From Bacteroidales bacterium (lineage in GTDB: Bacteria > Bacteroidota > Bacteroidia > Bacteroidales > UBA1402), in the NCBI GenBank assembly GCA_003506275.1, contig DOBD01000244.1, positions 1-5,488 on the forward strand: a stretch of DNA of 5,488 bases, read 5' to 3'. Of this stretch, positions 1 to 5,488 are shown piece after piece; the stretch's first letter is position 1; every line of letters starts with the position of its first letter. The position numbers and the translations under genes are program-made. The notes below the pieces were generated by a model. That model was not told the DNA's origin. It saw nothing but the letters and a program-made list of their open reading frames with translations, and ran no database searches.

Positions 1-986
1 TGTTTCGCTCTGTCTTCATCGGAAGGATTATACACAAAAGTGCGCCACATTACAATTCCACCAAATGGCGAAAGTGCATCTGCAAGCATGTTTGCTCCAT
101 CGGCATGTGTTCGACCGAAATCCTGTGGACCGGGTTGTCCTTCGCTATTGGCTTTTACCAAAAAGCCCCCGAAATCGGGTATTAATGCATAGATTTCCTT
201 GACCTTGACCTTCCACCAAGTAATGACGGCCTTATCGAACGGATCGGCCGTAGGCAAACCACCCAACCTGGCAGGTGTGGCAAAGTTGACACTCAGATAG
301 GTGGTAATGCCATAAGGTCTCAACACATCGGCAATGGCTGCAACCCGTTTAAGAACGGGCTCACTCAACATATCAGGCGTGGTGTTCACATTGTTCAATA
401 CCGTCCCATTGATACCCAGGGAGGCATTGGCGGACCCATAATCCTTCCACCGCATCACATCAGCCTCTGTCACTGCCAGATCGTGTTTGCCCCGCCAGAA
501 AATGGAGCGACCGGCATACCCCCGTTCAATGGAGCCGTCCAGGTTGTCCCAATGATTGAGCACACGCAATTGGTAAGAGGGGTTGCTAACGGTCGGTCTC
601 ACCGTTCCCTCCACTTGCTGGGTACGTAGGTAGGCATACGCACCATACAATAAGCCGACATCGGTTGTTGCACTGATACCCTCACCGGTAAAACGAAAAC
701 CACCAGGCTTGAGCGCTTTGTCTGCCTTGCGTTCCAGCTTGAGCGTGACACCGGCTTGCCCCTGCCATCCGGCCTCCAATACCTGTTTGGCCAACAACAG
801 GGTTGGATTTGGTGTTTTATCGGACAGTCGAACGGTCACGGGCTGGTCAGCCTGAGCTGGGAGCCATAAGGCCGAACCATCGACAGCCATAGCCATAAAG
901 ACATTTCCAACAAGAATAAGACAGGTCACTGAAACAAGGCGGCGTACCAAACAGGAAAAGTAGGATTTCGTTTCGTTTGTTGACAT
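1..986 (-). CDS. aguA: GH67 alpha-glucuronidase, secreted, N-terminal part (gene cut by left window edge)
   Basis: The reading frame is open from an ATG at 986 to the window edge and gives 328 residues, a little under half of the roughly 700 usual for GH67. Family hallmarks are clear: the N-terminal DGSALWL segment (residues 36-42), the LNHWDNLDGSIERGYAGRS block (143-161), YGSANASLGINGTVLNNVN (183-201), and DFGGFLVKANSEGQPGP (271-287) followed by GRTHADGANMLADAL. By analogy with characterised GH67 enzymes, Glu282 in NSEGQPGP is the general acid. The Asp/Glu pair that acts as general base lies beyond the window. The order is the N-terminal GH67 domain (about 35-140), then the start of the catalytic TIM barrel. 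Residues 1-34 form a signal peptide with a basic LVRR stretch and a hydrophobic core (about 17-34) ending AMA, with no lipobox, so a soluble periplasmic enzyme is likely. The family releases (4-O-methyl)glucuronic acid from the non-reducing end of aldouronic acids from glucuronoxylan. No Shine-Dalgarno precedes the start. The SDR-fold gene ends 19 bases upstream on the same strand, suggesting one transcript. Confidence 0.95.
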   Translation of the reverse strand, partial: MSTNETKSYFSCLVRRLVSVTCLILVGNVFMAMAVDGSALWLPAQADQPVTVRLSDKTPNPTLLLAKQVLEAGWQGQAGVTLKLERKADKALKPGGFRFTGEGISATTDVGLLYGAYAYLRTQQVEGTVRPTVSNPSYQLRVLNHWDNLDGSIERGYAGRSIFWRGKHDLAVTEADVMRWKDYGSANASLGINGTVLNNVNTTPDMLSEPVLKRVAAIADVLRPYGITTYLSVNFATPARLGGLPTADPFDKAVITWWKVKVKEIYALIPDFGGFLVKANSEGQPGPQDFGRTHADGANMLADALSPFGGIVMWRTFVYNPSDEDRAK

Positions 987-1005
987 CGATAGGTGTATAA
1001 GATAG

Positions 1006-1761
1006 TTAAACAAATTCTGTGGTCAAGGTCGCGTTGTCGGCAAAGATATGGAATCCTTCGTCAACCAGCACGATGTTACCTGTCATTGCCAGCGAGGCCT
1101 CACTGATCAAAAAGTGCAGGGTGCCCTGAAGGTTCTCCGGATTGAATTGTACAGGATTGTCATTTCCGACCATCAAGGTATTTACCCGATACGTTGAACC
1201 GAAGCGTTGCACCAATTCACCGGCCAGGGCCTTCGTCAATACCGTCACATCACGCAGCACTTGCGTGTGGGTACATTCACTGACTCTCCTCCTGGTCTGC
1301 GGGTAATCAAGCAAAAAAACAATACTGCCTTCCTGTTGCCTTAGCATGGGTTTGAGAAAGGTGCGAATAGTCAACAGCGCGTTTTCCAACCAGTTGTTAG
1401 TTGATTGGCATGGCGTGGGCGGGGTGACATCGAGCAAGCCACAGGAACACGATGCCATCGTCATGTTGGGCAAACCTTCCAGTTCGTATACCAGGGCATC
1501 AATGCGCCCGTATTCGAGCATGATGTCTTCCTGCACCTGCAGCAAACCGAAGGCATCGGATGGATCCACCTCGAAGAAGGCCGCTTCTCCCCCTTTGAGG
1601 ATCATGGCTTCAACCAACGCTCTCCCCTCTTCGGGACACGAACCCAACAAGAGAACAATAGCACCTTCTTGTACCAGACAATCGGCCAGGCTGACACCCA
1701 TCCGACCTTGGTGTCCTGAAAGAATCACCACTTTGTCCTTGACATCAAACAGTGCGTTCAT
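1006..1761 (-). CDS. SDR-fold (Rossmann) protein with eroded active site, uronate-pathway oxidoreductase-like
   Basis: This is a 251-residue protein, the usual length for a classical short-chain dehydrogenase/reductase. The ATG at 1761 (MNALFDVKDKVVILSG) is preferred because it puts the first Rossmann strand at residues 10-15, as in the family. The frame stays open up to an ATG at 1890, but those 43 extra codons resemble nothing. Retained SDR features are a glycine motif SGHQGRMG (15-22), Asp66 in FEVDPSD, RVNTLMVG (192-199; family RVNxxxPG) and the C-terminal MTGNIVLVDEGF (226-237; family TGxxxxVDGGF). Lost features are NNAGG, which reads YELEG (92-96), the catalytic YxxxK, which aligns with His165-Thr-Gln-Val-Leu169, and the catalytic Ser, whose place falls near Asp152 in SIVFLLD. 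Nucleotide binding remains possible, but ordinary redox catalysis looks unlikely. The context suggests descent from an SDR-type fructuronate/mannonate oxidoreductase acting on the glucuronate released by GH67; that is inference. It is the first gene of the presumed operon with GH67. Confidence 0.85.
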   Translation of the reverse strand: MNALFDVKDKVVILSGHQGRMGVSLADCLVQEGAIVLLLGSCPEEGRALVEAMILKGGEAAFFEVDPSDAFGLLQVQEDIMLEYGRIDALVYELEGLPNMTMASCSCGLLDVTPPTPCQSTNNWLENALLTIRTFLKPMLRQQEGSIVFLLDYPQTRRRVSECTHTQVLRDVTVLTKALAGELVQRFGSTYRVNTLMVGNDNPVQFNPENLQGTLHFLISEASLAMTGNIVLVDEGFHIFADNATLTTEFV

Positions 1762-1799
1762 GAAAGCGTTTTTTTGCAACGTATTGAATGCAATGTTAG

Positions 1800-1828
1800 T
1801 AAGAATACTTATTGTTTCGTACAGCAAA
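1800..1828 (-). promoter_or_regulatory. Weak candidate promoter for the SDR-GH67 operon
   Basis: Read on the minus strand, TTTG (1828-1825) is followed after 17 bases by TATTCTTA (1807-1800). This is a partial match to the Bacteroidota -33 TTTG and -7 TAnnTTTG elements: four of six fixed -7 bases match and the spacer is slightly short. A start a few bases downstream would leave a leader of roughly 30 bases before the ATG at 1761. It would also place the transcription start inside the alternative 43-codon extension, supporting the shorter protein. The evidence is weak. Confidence 0.2.
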
Positions 1829-1830
1829 CC

Positions 1831-1845
1831 GACAGACTTCCTGTC
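1831..1845. repeat. Short inverted repeat GACAG-N5-CTGTC
   Basis: A perfect 5-base inverted repeat with a 5-base spacer (GACAG, ACTTC, CTGTC). CCTGT also recurs directly nine bases apart at 1840-1844 and 1849-1853, linking this dyad to the larger nested repeat next to it. It lies just upstream of the weak candidate promoter for the SDR-GH67 operon. It could be an operator half or chance. Confidence 0.3.
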
Positions 1846-1847
1846 AA

Positions 1848-1897
1848 CCCTGTAACAACACCCTATCAAAGGCTGTAGGGTTTGATACATTACAGGG
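1848..1897. repeat. Nested inverted repeats, candidate operator
   Basis: The outer arms are CCCTGTAA (1848-1855) and TTACAGGG (1890-1897), a perfect 8-base inverted repeat. Inside them are TATCAAA (1864-1870) and TTTGATA (1881-1887), a perfect 7-base inverted repeat with a 10-base spacer. The gaps between outer and inner arms are 8 bases on the left and 2 on the right, so the structure is nested but not one continuous stem. The inner centre-to-centre distance of 17 bases is compatible with a protein dimer on DNA. The element lies about 90-135 bases upstream of the SDR start and about 160-205 bases upstream of the sensor start, suitable for an activator site. The function is inferred from position and symmetry only. 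Confidence 0.5.
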
Positions 1898-1931
1898 GGC
1901 TTATTGTAAAAATGCCATGTTTCATGTTACA
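1851..1931. repeat. Four alternating TGTAA/TTACA half-sites
   Basis: TGTAA occurs at 1851-1855 and 1905-1909, and its complement TTACA at 1890-1894 and 1927-1931, so the four copies alternate in orientation. The first and last extend to TGTAACA (1851-1857) and TGTTACA (1925-1931), which are exact reverse complements. The middle two form TTACA-N10-TGTAA. Five-base words recur easily in AT-rich DNA, so only the density and the alternating order make this worth recording. It overlaps the nested inverted repeat. Confidence 0.3.
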
Positions 1932-2019
1932 AAACTGACACGATTTGAGTCGACCACTCCCTACAACATCCTTATTTTTAGACATATTCCTACACGATAT
2001 ATCCATAAAAAGATGTTTC

Positions 2020-2048
2020 TTTGCCGTTGACCTCAACCGTTATCTTTT
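2020..2048 (+). promoter_or_regulatory. Weak candidate promoter for the sensor gene
   Basis: TTTG (2020-2023) is followed after 17 bases by TATCTTTT (2041-2048), which matches five of the six fixed bases of the Bacteroidota -7 element TAnnTTTG. The spacing is a little short, and a start from here would leave almost no leader before the ATG at 2055, which makes it doubtful. Another near match, TATTTTTA (1973-1980), has TTTG at 1944-1947 with a spacer of 25, which is too long. Confidence 0.2.
2026..2037. repeat. Short dyad GTTGA-CC-TCAAC before the sensor gene
   Basis: A perfect 5-base inverted repeat around two bases ends 17 bases before the sensor ATG. The two-base centre is too tight for an RNA hairpin, so if functional it would be a DNA-binding site. 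It falls inside the spacer of the weak candidate promoter at 2020-2048, where a bound protein would block transcription. This is inferred from position only. Confidence 0.25.
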
Positions 2049-2054
2049 CCATCA

Positions 2055-5000
2055 ATGAAACACACATTTGCCCTCCTTGTCTTCATGCTTGGTCTTTTGT
2101 CAAGCATTCAGCATAGCTTGAACGCCCAGAATCCGCGCCTTTACAACTCAGAACATGGCCTGTCGAGCAGCCGCATCAACGGTCTTTATCAGGACAGAGA
2201 CGGGTTTATTTGGATCTATGGAGAGAATGGCCTGGACCGTCTGGTTGGTAACCATTTCAAACGGTTCGAATACAGGGAGGACATCCCAACCTCTCTCAGC
2301 AACAACAGCATCAACGACGTGTTCATGGATGAGCACAAACAGCTCTGGATTGGTACCGGTAAAGGATTGAATCGGTTTGATGCCACCACAAACCGATTTG
2401 AACACATCAAACTGTCCGAGCTGGAACATGAGCACCACCGATTTTCCATTTCAAACATCATTACCGGAGACAAACCCAACACCTTGCTTGTCAGCACAAG
2501 CGGACATGGCATCTATGTATTGAATGCCAAAACGGGGGCCGTTGACCTTCCGTCAACGTCCTCACTGCAACAGTTGATGGGAACATCGTTTATCGGCACC
2601 CTGTTATTGGACAACAGAGGATGGCTCTGGGCCGTAACCAGCCACGATGGATTCAAGGTGATTGACTTGAAAACCAAAAAATTGGTCAACATCAACCAAA
2701 CACCTGAGGCTGGCAATGTTCAAACAGGCCAGTTGATATCCAGCCTTCAAAGTGACCCGGTTACGGGGAATATGTTGATCGGATCCTCTTCGAATGGATT
2801 GTACATTTTCGACGCGGCACAACAACGGTTGCGTAAACCCAGCGATCCCAACCTGCAGACGAAAAACATTCAATCCTTGTTGGTGAAAAAAGACGGAACC
2901 ATCCTACTTGGATCAGAAAACAGGGGTATTTGGGTATTTGATCGTACTACTGAAACCATCATGCCCTATGATGTACCCAACAATGCTCAAGTAGACCTTA
3001 TCCATAGCAAGGTTCATGACTTGATGGAAGACAACGCTGGCAACCTATGGGCCGGATTGTACCAAAAAGGTATTTTTATTGTTCCACAATCCAATTCAGG
3101 GTTCGAATATTACGCCATCAACAACAACAACTCCGGCAAGAACAGAGCGTGCATCAGTGCTTTTGCCAAGGACAAACAAGGCAACCTATGGATAGCTACT
3201 GACGGAGGCGGCCTTTTCAGCGCCAAGGGAAATGACCTGAATGATGTGCAGGAAAAAACAGAGGGAGTAGCCTGCAATTCCATGATTTCGTTGGCCGTTG
3301 ATGGTTTTGGCACCATATGGGCGGGTAGTTATGGACACGGTTTGTATTGCTCGAGAGATGGCATTCGCTTTGAACAGCCTGACTACCTTAAACGGTTGCC
3401 CAATGATAAAATCATGAGCCTGTTGTACGACGAAAACCGCCAGCTCCTGTATATCGGTACGAACGGTGAACGGATTGTCATCCTTGATTTGAAATCAAAC
3501 CAACTCAAACTAGTGGATGCGGCCATCAACAAATGGATCCGTGCCTTCCATCTGGACAAAACAGGCAGGCTTTGGGTGGCCACCTCTGAAGGGACGTTTT
3601 ATTACGACGTGGACCGCAATGTGTTGCTGAACGCCGACATTGGTATCGCTGCCTATCACCTCACCAACTGTTTTGTGGAATATGACAACACCCTGTTCAT
3701 TGGCACAGCGGTAGGCTTGGTGGCATACGATATGAAACAGAACAAGAACAAGGTGATTGCCTTAGGCAAGGACAATGAGTCACAAAATATCCTGGCCATG
3801 GCCATGGGCGAGGACCAGTCACTCTGGATCACTACGACCAAGGCGCTGTCCAGGCTCAATGTTAAAACAGGTCACCTGCGTCATTACCCGGAATTTGAAG
3901 GCTTCTCTATCGGAGAATTCAAATTCGCCTCCGTTTTCAAGGACGATGACGGCAGCTTGCTTTTTGGGGGTGACAATGGCGTGGTCCGGGTTGATCCATT
4001 GCAAGTTAACCGCCAACAACAACAAATGAGGCCCATCTTTTTCACCGACCTTAATGTGAACAATTCGTTCGTGGAGTACGGGGAAGAAGCCGCCTGCAAA
4101 CCGTTGGACGCAGCCCTGCTCTATGCCGAAAAACTCCGCCTCAAGTACAAAGACAACTCCATCACACTCTTTTTCTCAGCACAGGAATATGCCAATCCTC
4201 AGAAAGTAAACTATTCGTACAGGCTCAACGGTTATGACAATACCTGGCACCATACAGATGCCTCCAATGCCAAAGCTACCTATGCCAGCCTACCGCCAGG
4301 TCATTATCCCTTGGAAGTCAGGGGCTATTTTGACGAAGAAAGCAGCAACATGACAAGCCGCAAACTCCAGATTGTGGTCTCACACCCCTGGTACAGCAGT
4401 ATCCTGGCCCGCATTATTTACCTGTTGCTTATCTTGACAGGTATCTACTTCGCCGTCGTATATTACCGCCACAAACAGCAGCAACGTCGCATACTGGAAA
4501 TGGCCCGTTATAACGAACAAGTCAAGGAAGACAAGCTCCGACTGTTTACCAGCATCGCTCATGAGATTCGCACGCCGTTGACGCTCATCATTTCCCCACT
4601 TAAGAAACTGATGGAAACACAGGCAGACAAGGAGACGACAGAAATGCACAACCTGATGTACCGCAACTCGTTACGCATTTTGCAAACGATCAACCAACTG
4701 CTGGACATTCGCAAACTGGACAATGGACAATTGGCGCTACACTTTGTGGTTCAGGACCTGAATGAACTGGTCAAAAGCAGCATGCTTTCGTTTAAGAACA
4801 TGGCGACAGCCAAACAGATCAGCTTCTCCCTGGAATCCAGCGACAGTGAACACCTGGATGTCTGGGTGGACAACAGGCATTTCGACAAAATCATCTATAA
4901 TATCCTGTCAAATGCGTTTAAACACACCCCCGTGCGTGGCAAGATCCTGATTCGTCTGAGCTGCAAGGACAACATCAACCAGTTCACGCATCCAGCCATC

Positions 5001-5488
5001 ACCGATTTTGTGGAAATGAGGTTTTTCAACACCGGAGAACCCATAGAAACCAACGACCTCCAGCGTATTTTTGAACGGTTCTACCAGGGCTCACACAAAA
5101 CGGAGATCACAGGTTCCGGTATTGGTCTCCACCTGACCAAAGAGCTGGTACTCCTGCATCACGGGCACATTGAAGCTCACAACATTGGTTCAGAAGGGGT
5201 TGAATTTATTGTCAGGTTACCCCTGGGCAACGCTCACTTGAGCGATACCGAACTCTCGCCCATCCCCGCCGAGATAGACAAGGATCCTGCCTACGACTTG
5301 ACTGGTGAGTGGCCCAGCGAACAAGATTATGTGGAATCCGTGGATACGGATGAAGCGTCACAAGAGGGTGGAGAGGCGAAGAACAAACATACCATTCTGA
5401 TTGTGGACGATGATGAAGAATTTTGCCGGTATGTCAAAAAAGAACTGGCCGACTACACCATTATCACCTGCAACAGTGGAAACAAAGC
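2055..5488 (+). CDS. Hybrid two-component system sensor histidine kinase/response regulator (HTCS), N-terminal 1144 residues
   Basis: The frame is open from the ATG at 2055 to the window edge. An in-frame upstream ATG at 2013 is followed by a stop at 2028-2030, so 2055 is the start. Domains in order: signal peptide (1-24, cleavage after LNA); 14 Reg_prop-type blades whose W-G positions recur about every 45 residues (W53, W98, L145, W192, L241, L284, W332, then W379, W422, Y466, W507, F548, W591, L636), giving two seven-bladed propellers; a Y_Y_Y domain (about 696-775, with FSAQEYANPQKVNYSYRLNG and LPPGHY); a transmembrane helix (about 783-804) followed by basic YRHKQQQRR; a dimerization/phosphoacceptor domain with SIAHEIRTPLTLI (phospho-acceptor His836); an ATPase domain with N box NILSNA (949-954), F box IFERFYQ (1005-1011) and G2 box GSGIGL (1020-1025); a linker; and a receiver beginning ILIVDDDEEF (1114-1123). 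The receiver phospho-acceptor Asp and the expected AraC-type DNA-binding domain lie beyond the edge. The G1 box reads FFNTGEP, with Asn992 where DxGxG kinases have Asp. The protein would sense an oligosaccharide in the periplasm and regulate the neighbouring genes; a xylan-derived ligand is inferred from the GH67 gene. Confidence 0.96.
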   Translation, partial: MKHTFALLVFMLGLLSSIQHSLNAQNPRLYNSEHGLSSSRINGLYQDRDGFIWIYGENGLDRLVGNHFKRFEYREDIPTSLSNNSINDVFMDEHKQLWIGTGKGLNRFDATTNRFEHIKLSELEHEHHRFSISNIITGDKPNTLLVSTSGHGIYVLNAKTGAVDLPSTSSLQQLMGTSFIGTLLLDNRGWLWAVTSHDGFKVIDLKTKKLVNINQTPEAGNVQTGQLISSLQSDPVTGNMLIGSSSNGLYIFDAAQQRLRKPSDPNLQTKNIQSLLVKKDGTILLGSENRGIWVFDRTTETIMPYDVPNNAQVDLIHSKVHDLMEDNAGNLWAGLYQKGIFIVPQSNSGFEYYAINNNNSGKNRACISAFAKDKQGNLWIATDGGGLFSAKGNDLNDVQEKTEGVACNSMISLAVDGFGTIWAGSYGHGLYCSRDGIRFEQPDYLKRLPNDKIMSLLYDENRQLLYIGTNGERIVILDLKSNQLKLVDAAINKWIRAFHLDKTGRLWVATSEGTFYYDVDRNVLLNADIGIAAYHLTNCFVEYDNTLFIGTAVGLVAYDMKQNKNKVIALGKDNESQNILAMAMGEDQSLWITTTKALSRLNVKTGHLRHYPEFEGFSIGEFKFASVFKDDDGSLLFGGDNGVVRVDPLQVNRQQQQMRPIFFTDLNVNNSFVEYGEEAACKPLDAALLYAEKLRLKYKDNSITLFFSAQEYANPQKVNYSYRLNGYDNTWHHTDASNAKATYASLPPGHYPLEVRGYFDEESSNMTSRKLQIVVSHPWYSSILARIIYLLLILTGIYFAVVYYRHKQQQRRILEMARYNEQVKEDKLRLFTSIAHEIRTPLTLIISPLKKLMETQADKETTEMHNLMYRNSLRILQTINQLLDIRKLDNGQLALHFVVQDLNELVKSSMLSFKNMATAKQISFSLESSDSEHLDVWVDNRHFDKIIYNILSNAFKHTPVRGKILIRLSCKDNINQFTHPAITDFVEMRFFNTGEPIETNDLQRIFERFYQGSHKTEITGSGIGLHLTKELVLLHHGHIEAHNIGSEGVEFIVRLPLGNAHLSDTELSPIPAEIDKDPAYDLTGEWPSEQDYVESVDTDEASQEGGEAKNKHTILIVDDDEEFCRYVKKELADYTIITCNSGNK

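Larger units (their letters stand above)
1762..2054. promoter_or_regulatory. Divergent intergenic control region between the SDR-GH67 operon and the sensor gene
   Basis: These 293 bases separate two divergently oriented transcription units, so they must carry both promoters, and they are the natural place for the operator of the adjacent regulator. No convincing gene is seen here. The region is AT-rich compared with its flanks and contains several short perfect inverted repeats (listed separately), mostly between 1831 and 1931, plus one just before the sensor start. An 8-base perfect palindrome GATATATC lies at 1996-2003. No exact copy of the Bacteroidota -7 element (TAnnTTTG) was found by eye on either strand. 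No terminator-like hairpin followed by a T run was seen for either side. Confidence 0.75.

Noticed and set aside
884..986. Twin-arginine (Tat) export signal in the alpha-glucuronidase, suggested by LVRRLVSV
   Set aside because: Only the two arginines match; the rest of the S/T-R-R-x-F-L-K consensus is missing, and the helix is as hydrophobic as in an ordinary Sec signal.
884..986. Lipoprotein signal in the alpha-glucuronidase, because of Cys12 and Cys22
   Set aside because: Neither Cys follows a lipobox; one precedes the hydrophobic core and the other lies inside it, while an ordinary cleavage site follows at AMA.
1346..1855. A 169-codon plus-strand open frame opposite the SDR-fold gene, and a second one at 1405-1719
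   Set aside because: Both are antisense to a frame with clear SDR signatures. Their translations look like shadow coding, rich in Ser/Thr/Arg and without recognisable motifs.
1861..1897. Rho-independent terminator or riboswitch formed by the inverted repeats
   Set aside because: The stems are short and AT-rich, there is no T run immediately after them in either direction, and no known riboswitch core was recognised.
1812..2030. A 72-codon plus-strand open frame across the intergenic region
   Set aside because: It has no recognisable motif, runs through the inverted repeats, overlaps the start of the opposite gene, and reads like translated AT-rich non-coding DNA.
2148..4649. Numerous minus-strand open frames of 60-100 codons inside the sensor gene
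   Set aside because: All lie opposite a continuous frame with 14 propeller blades and kinase motifs, and none shows a recognisable domain.

Overview
The window looks like part of a polysaccharide utilization locus from a member of the Bacteroidota. The main reason is the gene on the right. It is a very large hybrid two-component system protein that joins an exported beta-propeller sensor, a transmembrane helix, a histidine kinase and a response-regulator receiver in one chain, an architecture typical of that phylum. The lack of Shine-Dalgarno sequences before all three genes fits the same group. The genus cannot be read from the window.

Layout. Positions 1-986 (minus strand) hold the N-terminal 328 residues of a secreted GH67 alpha-glucuronidase; the gene runs off the left edge. 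Positions 1006-1761 (minus strand) hold a short-chain dehydrogenase/reductase-fold protein of 251 residues, 19 bases upstream of the GH67 gene and probably in the same operon. Positions 1762-2054 are a 293-base divergent intergenic region rich in small inverted repeats. Positions 2055-5488 (plus strand) hold the first 1144 residues of the hybrid two-component sensor/regulator; the gene runs off the right edge inside its receiver domain.

How the parts may work together (inference). GH67 enzymes remove (4-O-methyl)glucuronic acid from the ends of aldouronic acids derived from glucuronoxylan. The periplasmic double propeller of the sensor would bind a xylan-derived oligosaccharide. The cytoplasmic part, which should end in an AraC-type DNA-binding domain beyond the window, would then activate the divergent operon through the shared intergenic region.

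The most unusual item is the SDR-fold protein. Its Rossmann glycine motif and C-terminal signature are recognisable, but the catalytic Tyr-x-x-x-Lys is replaced by His-x-x-x-Leu, the catalytic Ser is not where expected, and the NNAG motif is lost. It may be a non-catalytic relative of the SDR-type uronate-pathway oxidoreductases. The second point of interest is a cluster of nested dyads between the two transcription units, a good candidate for the operator.
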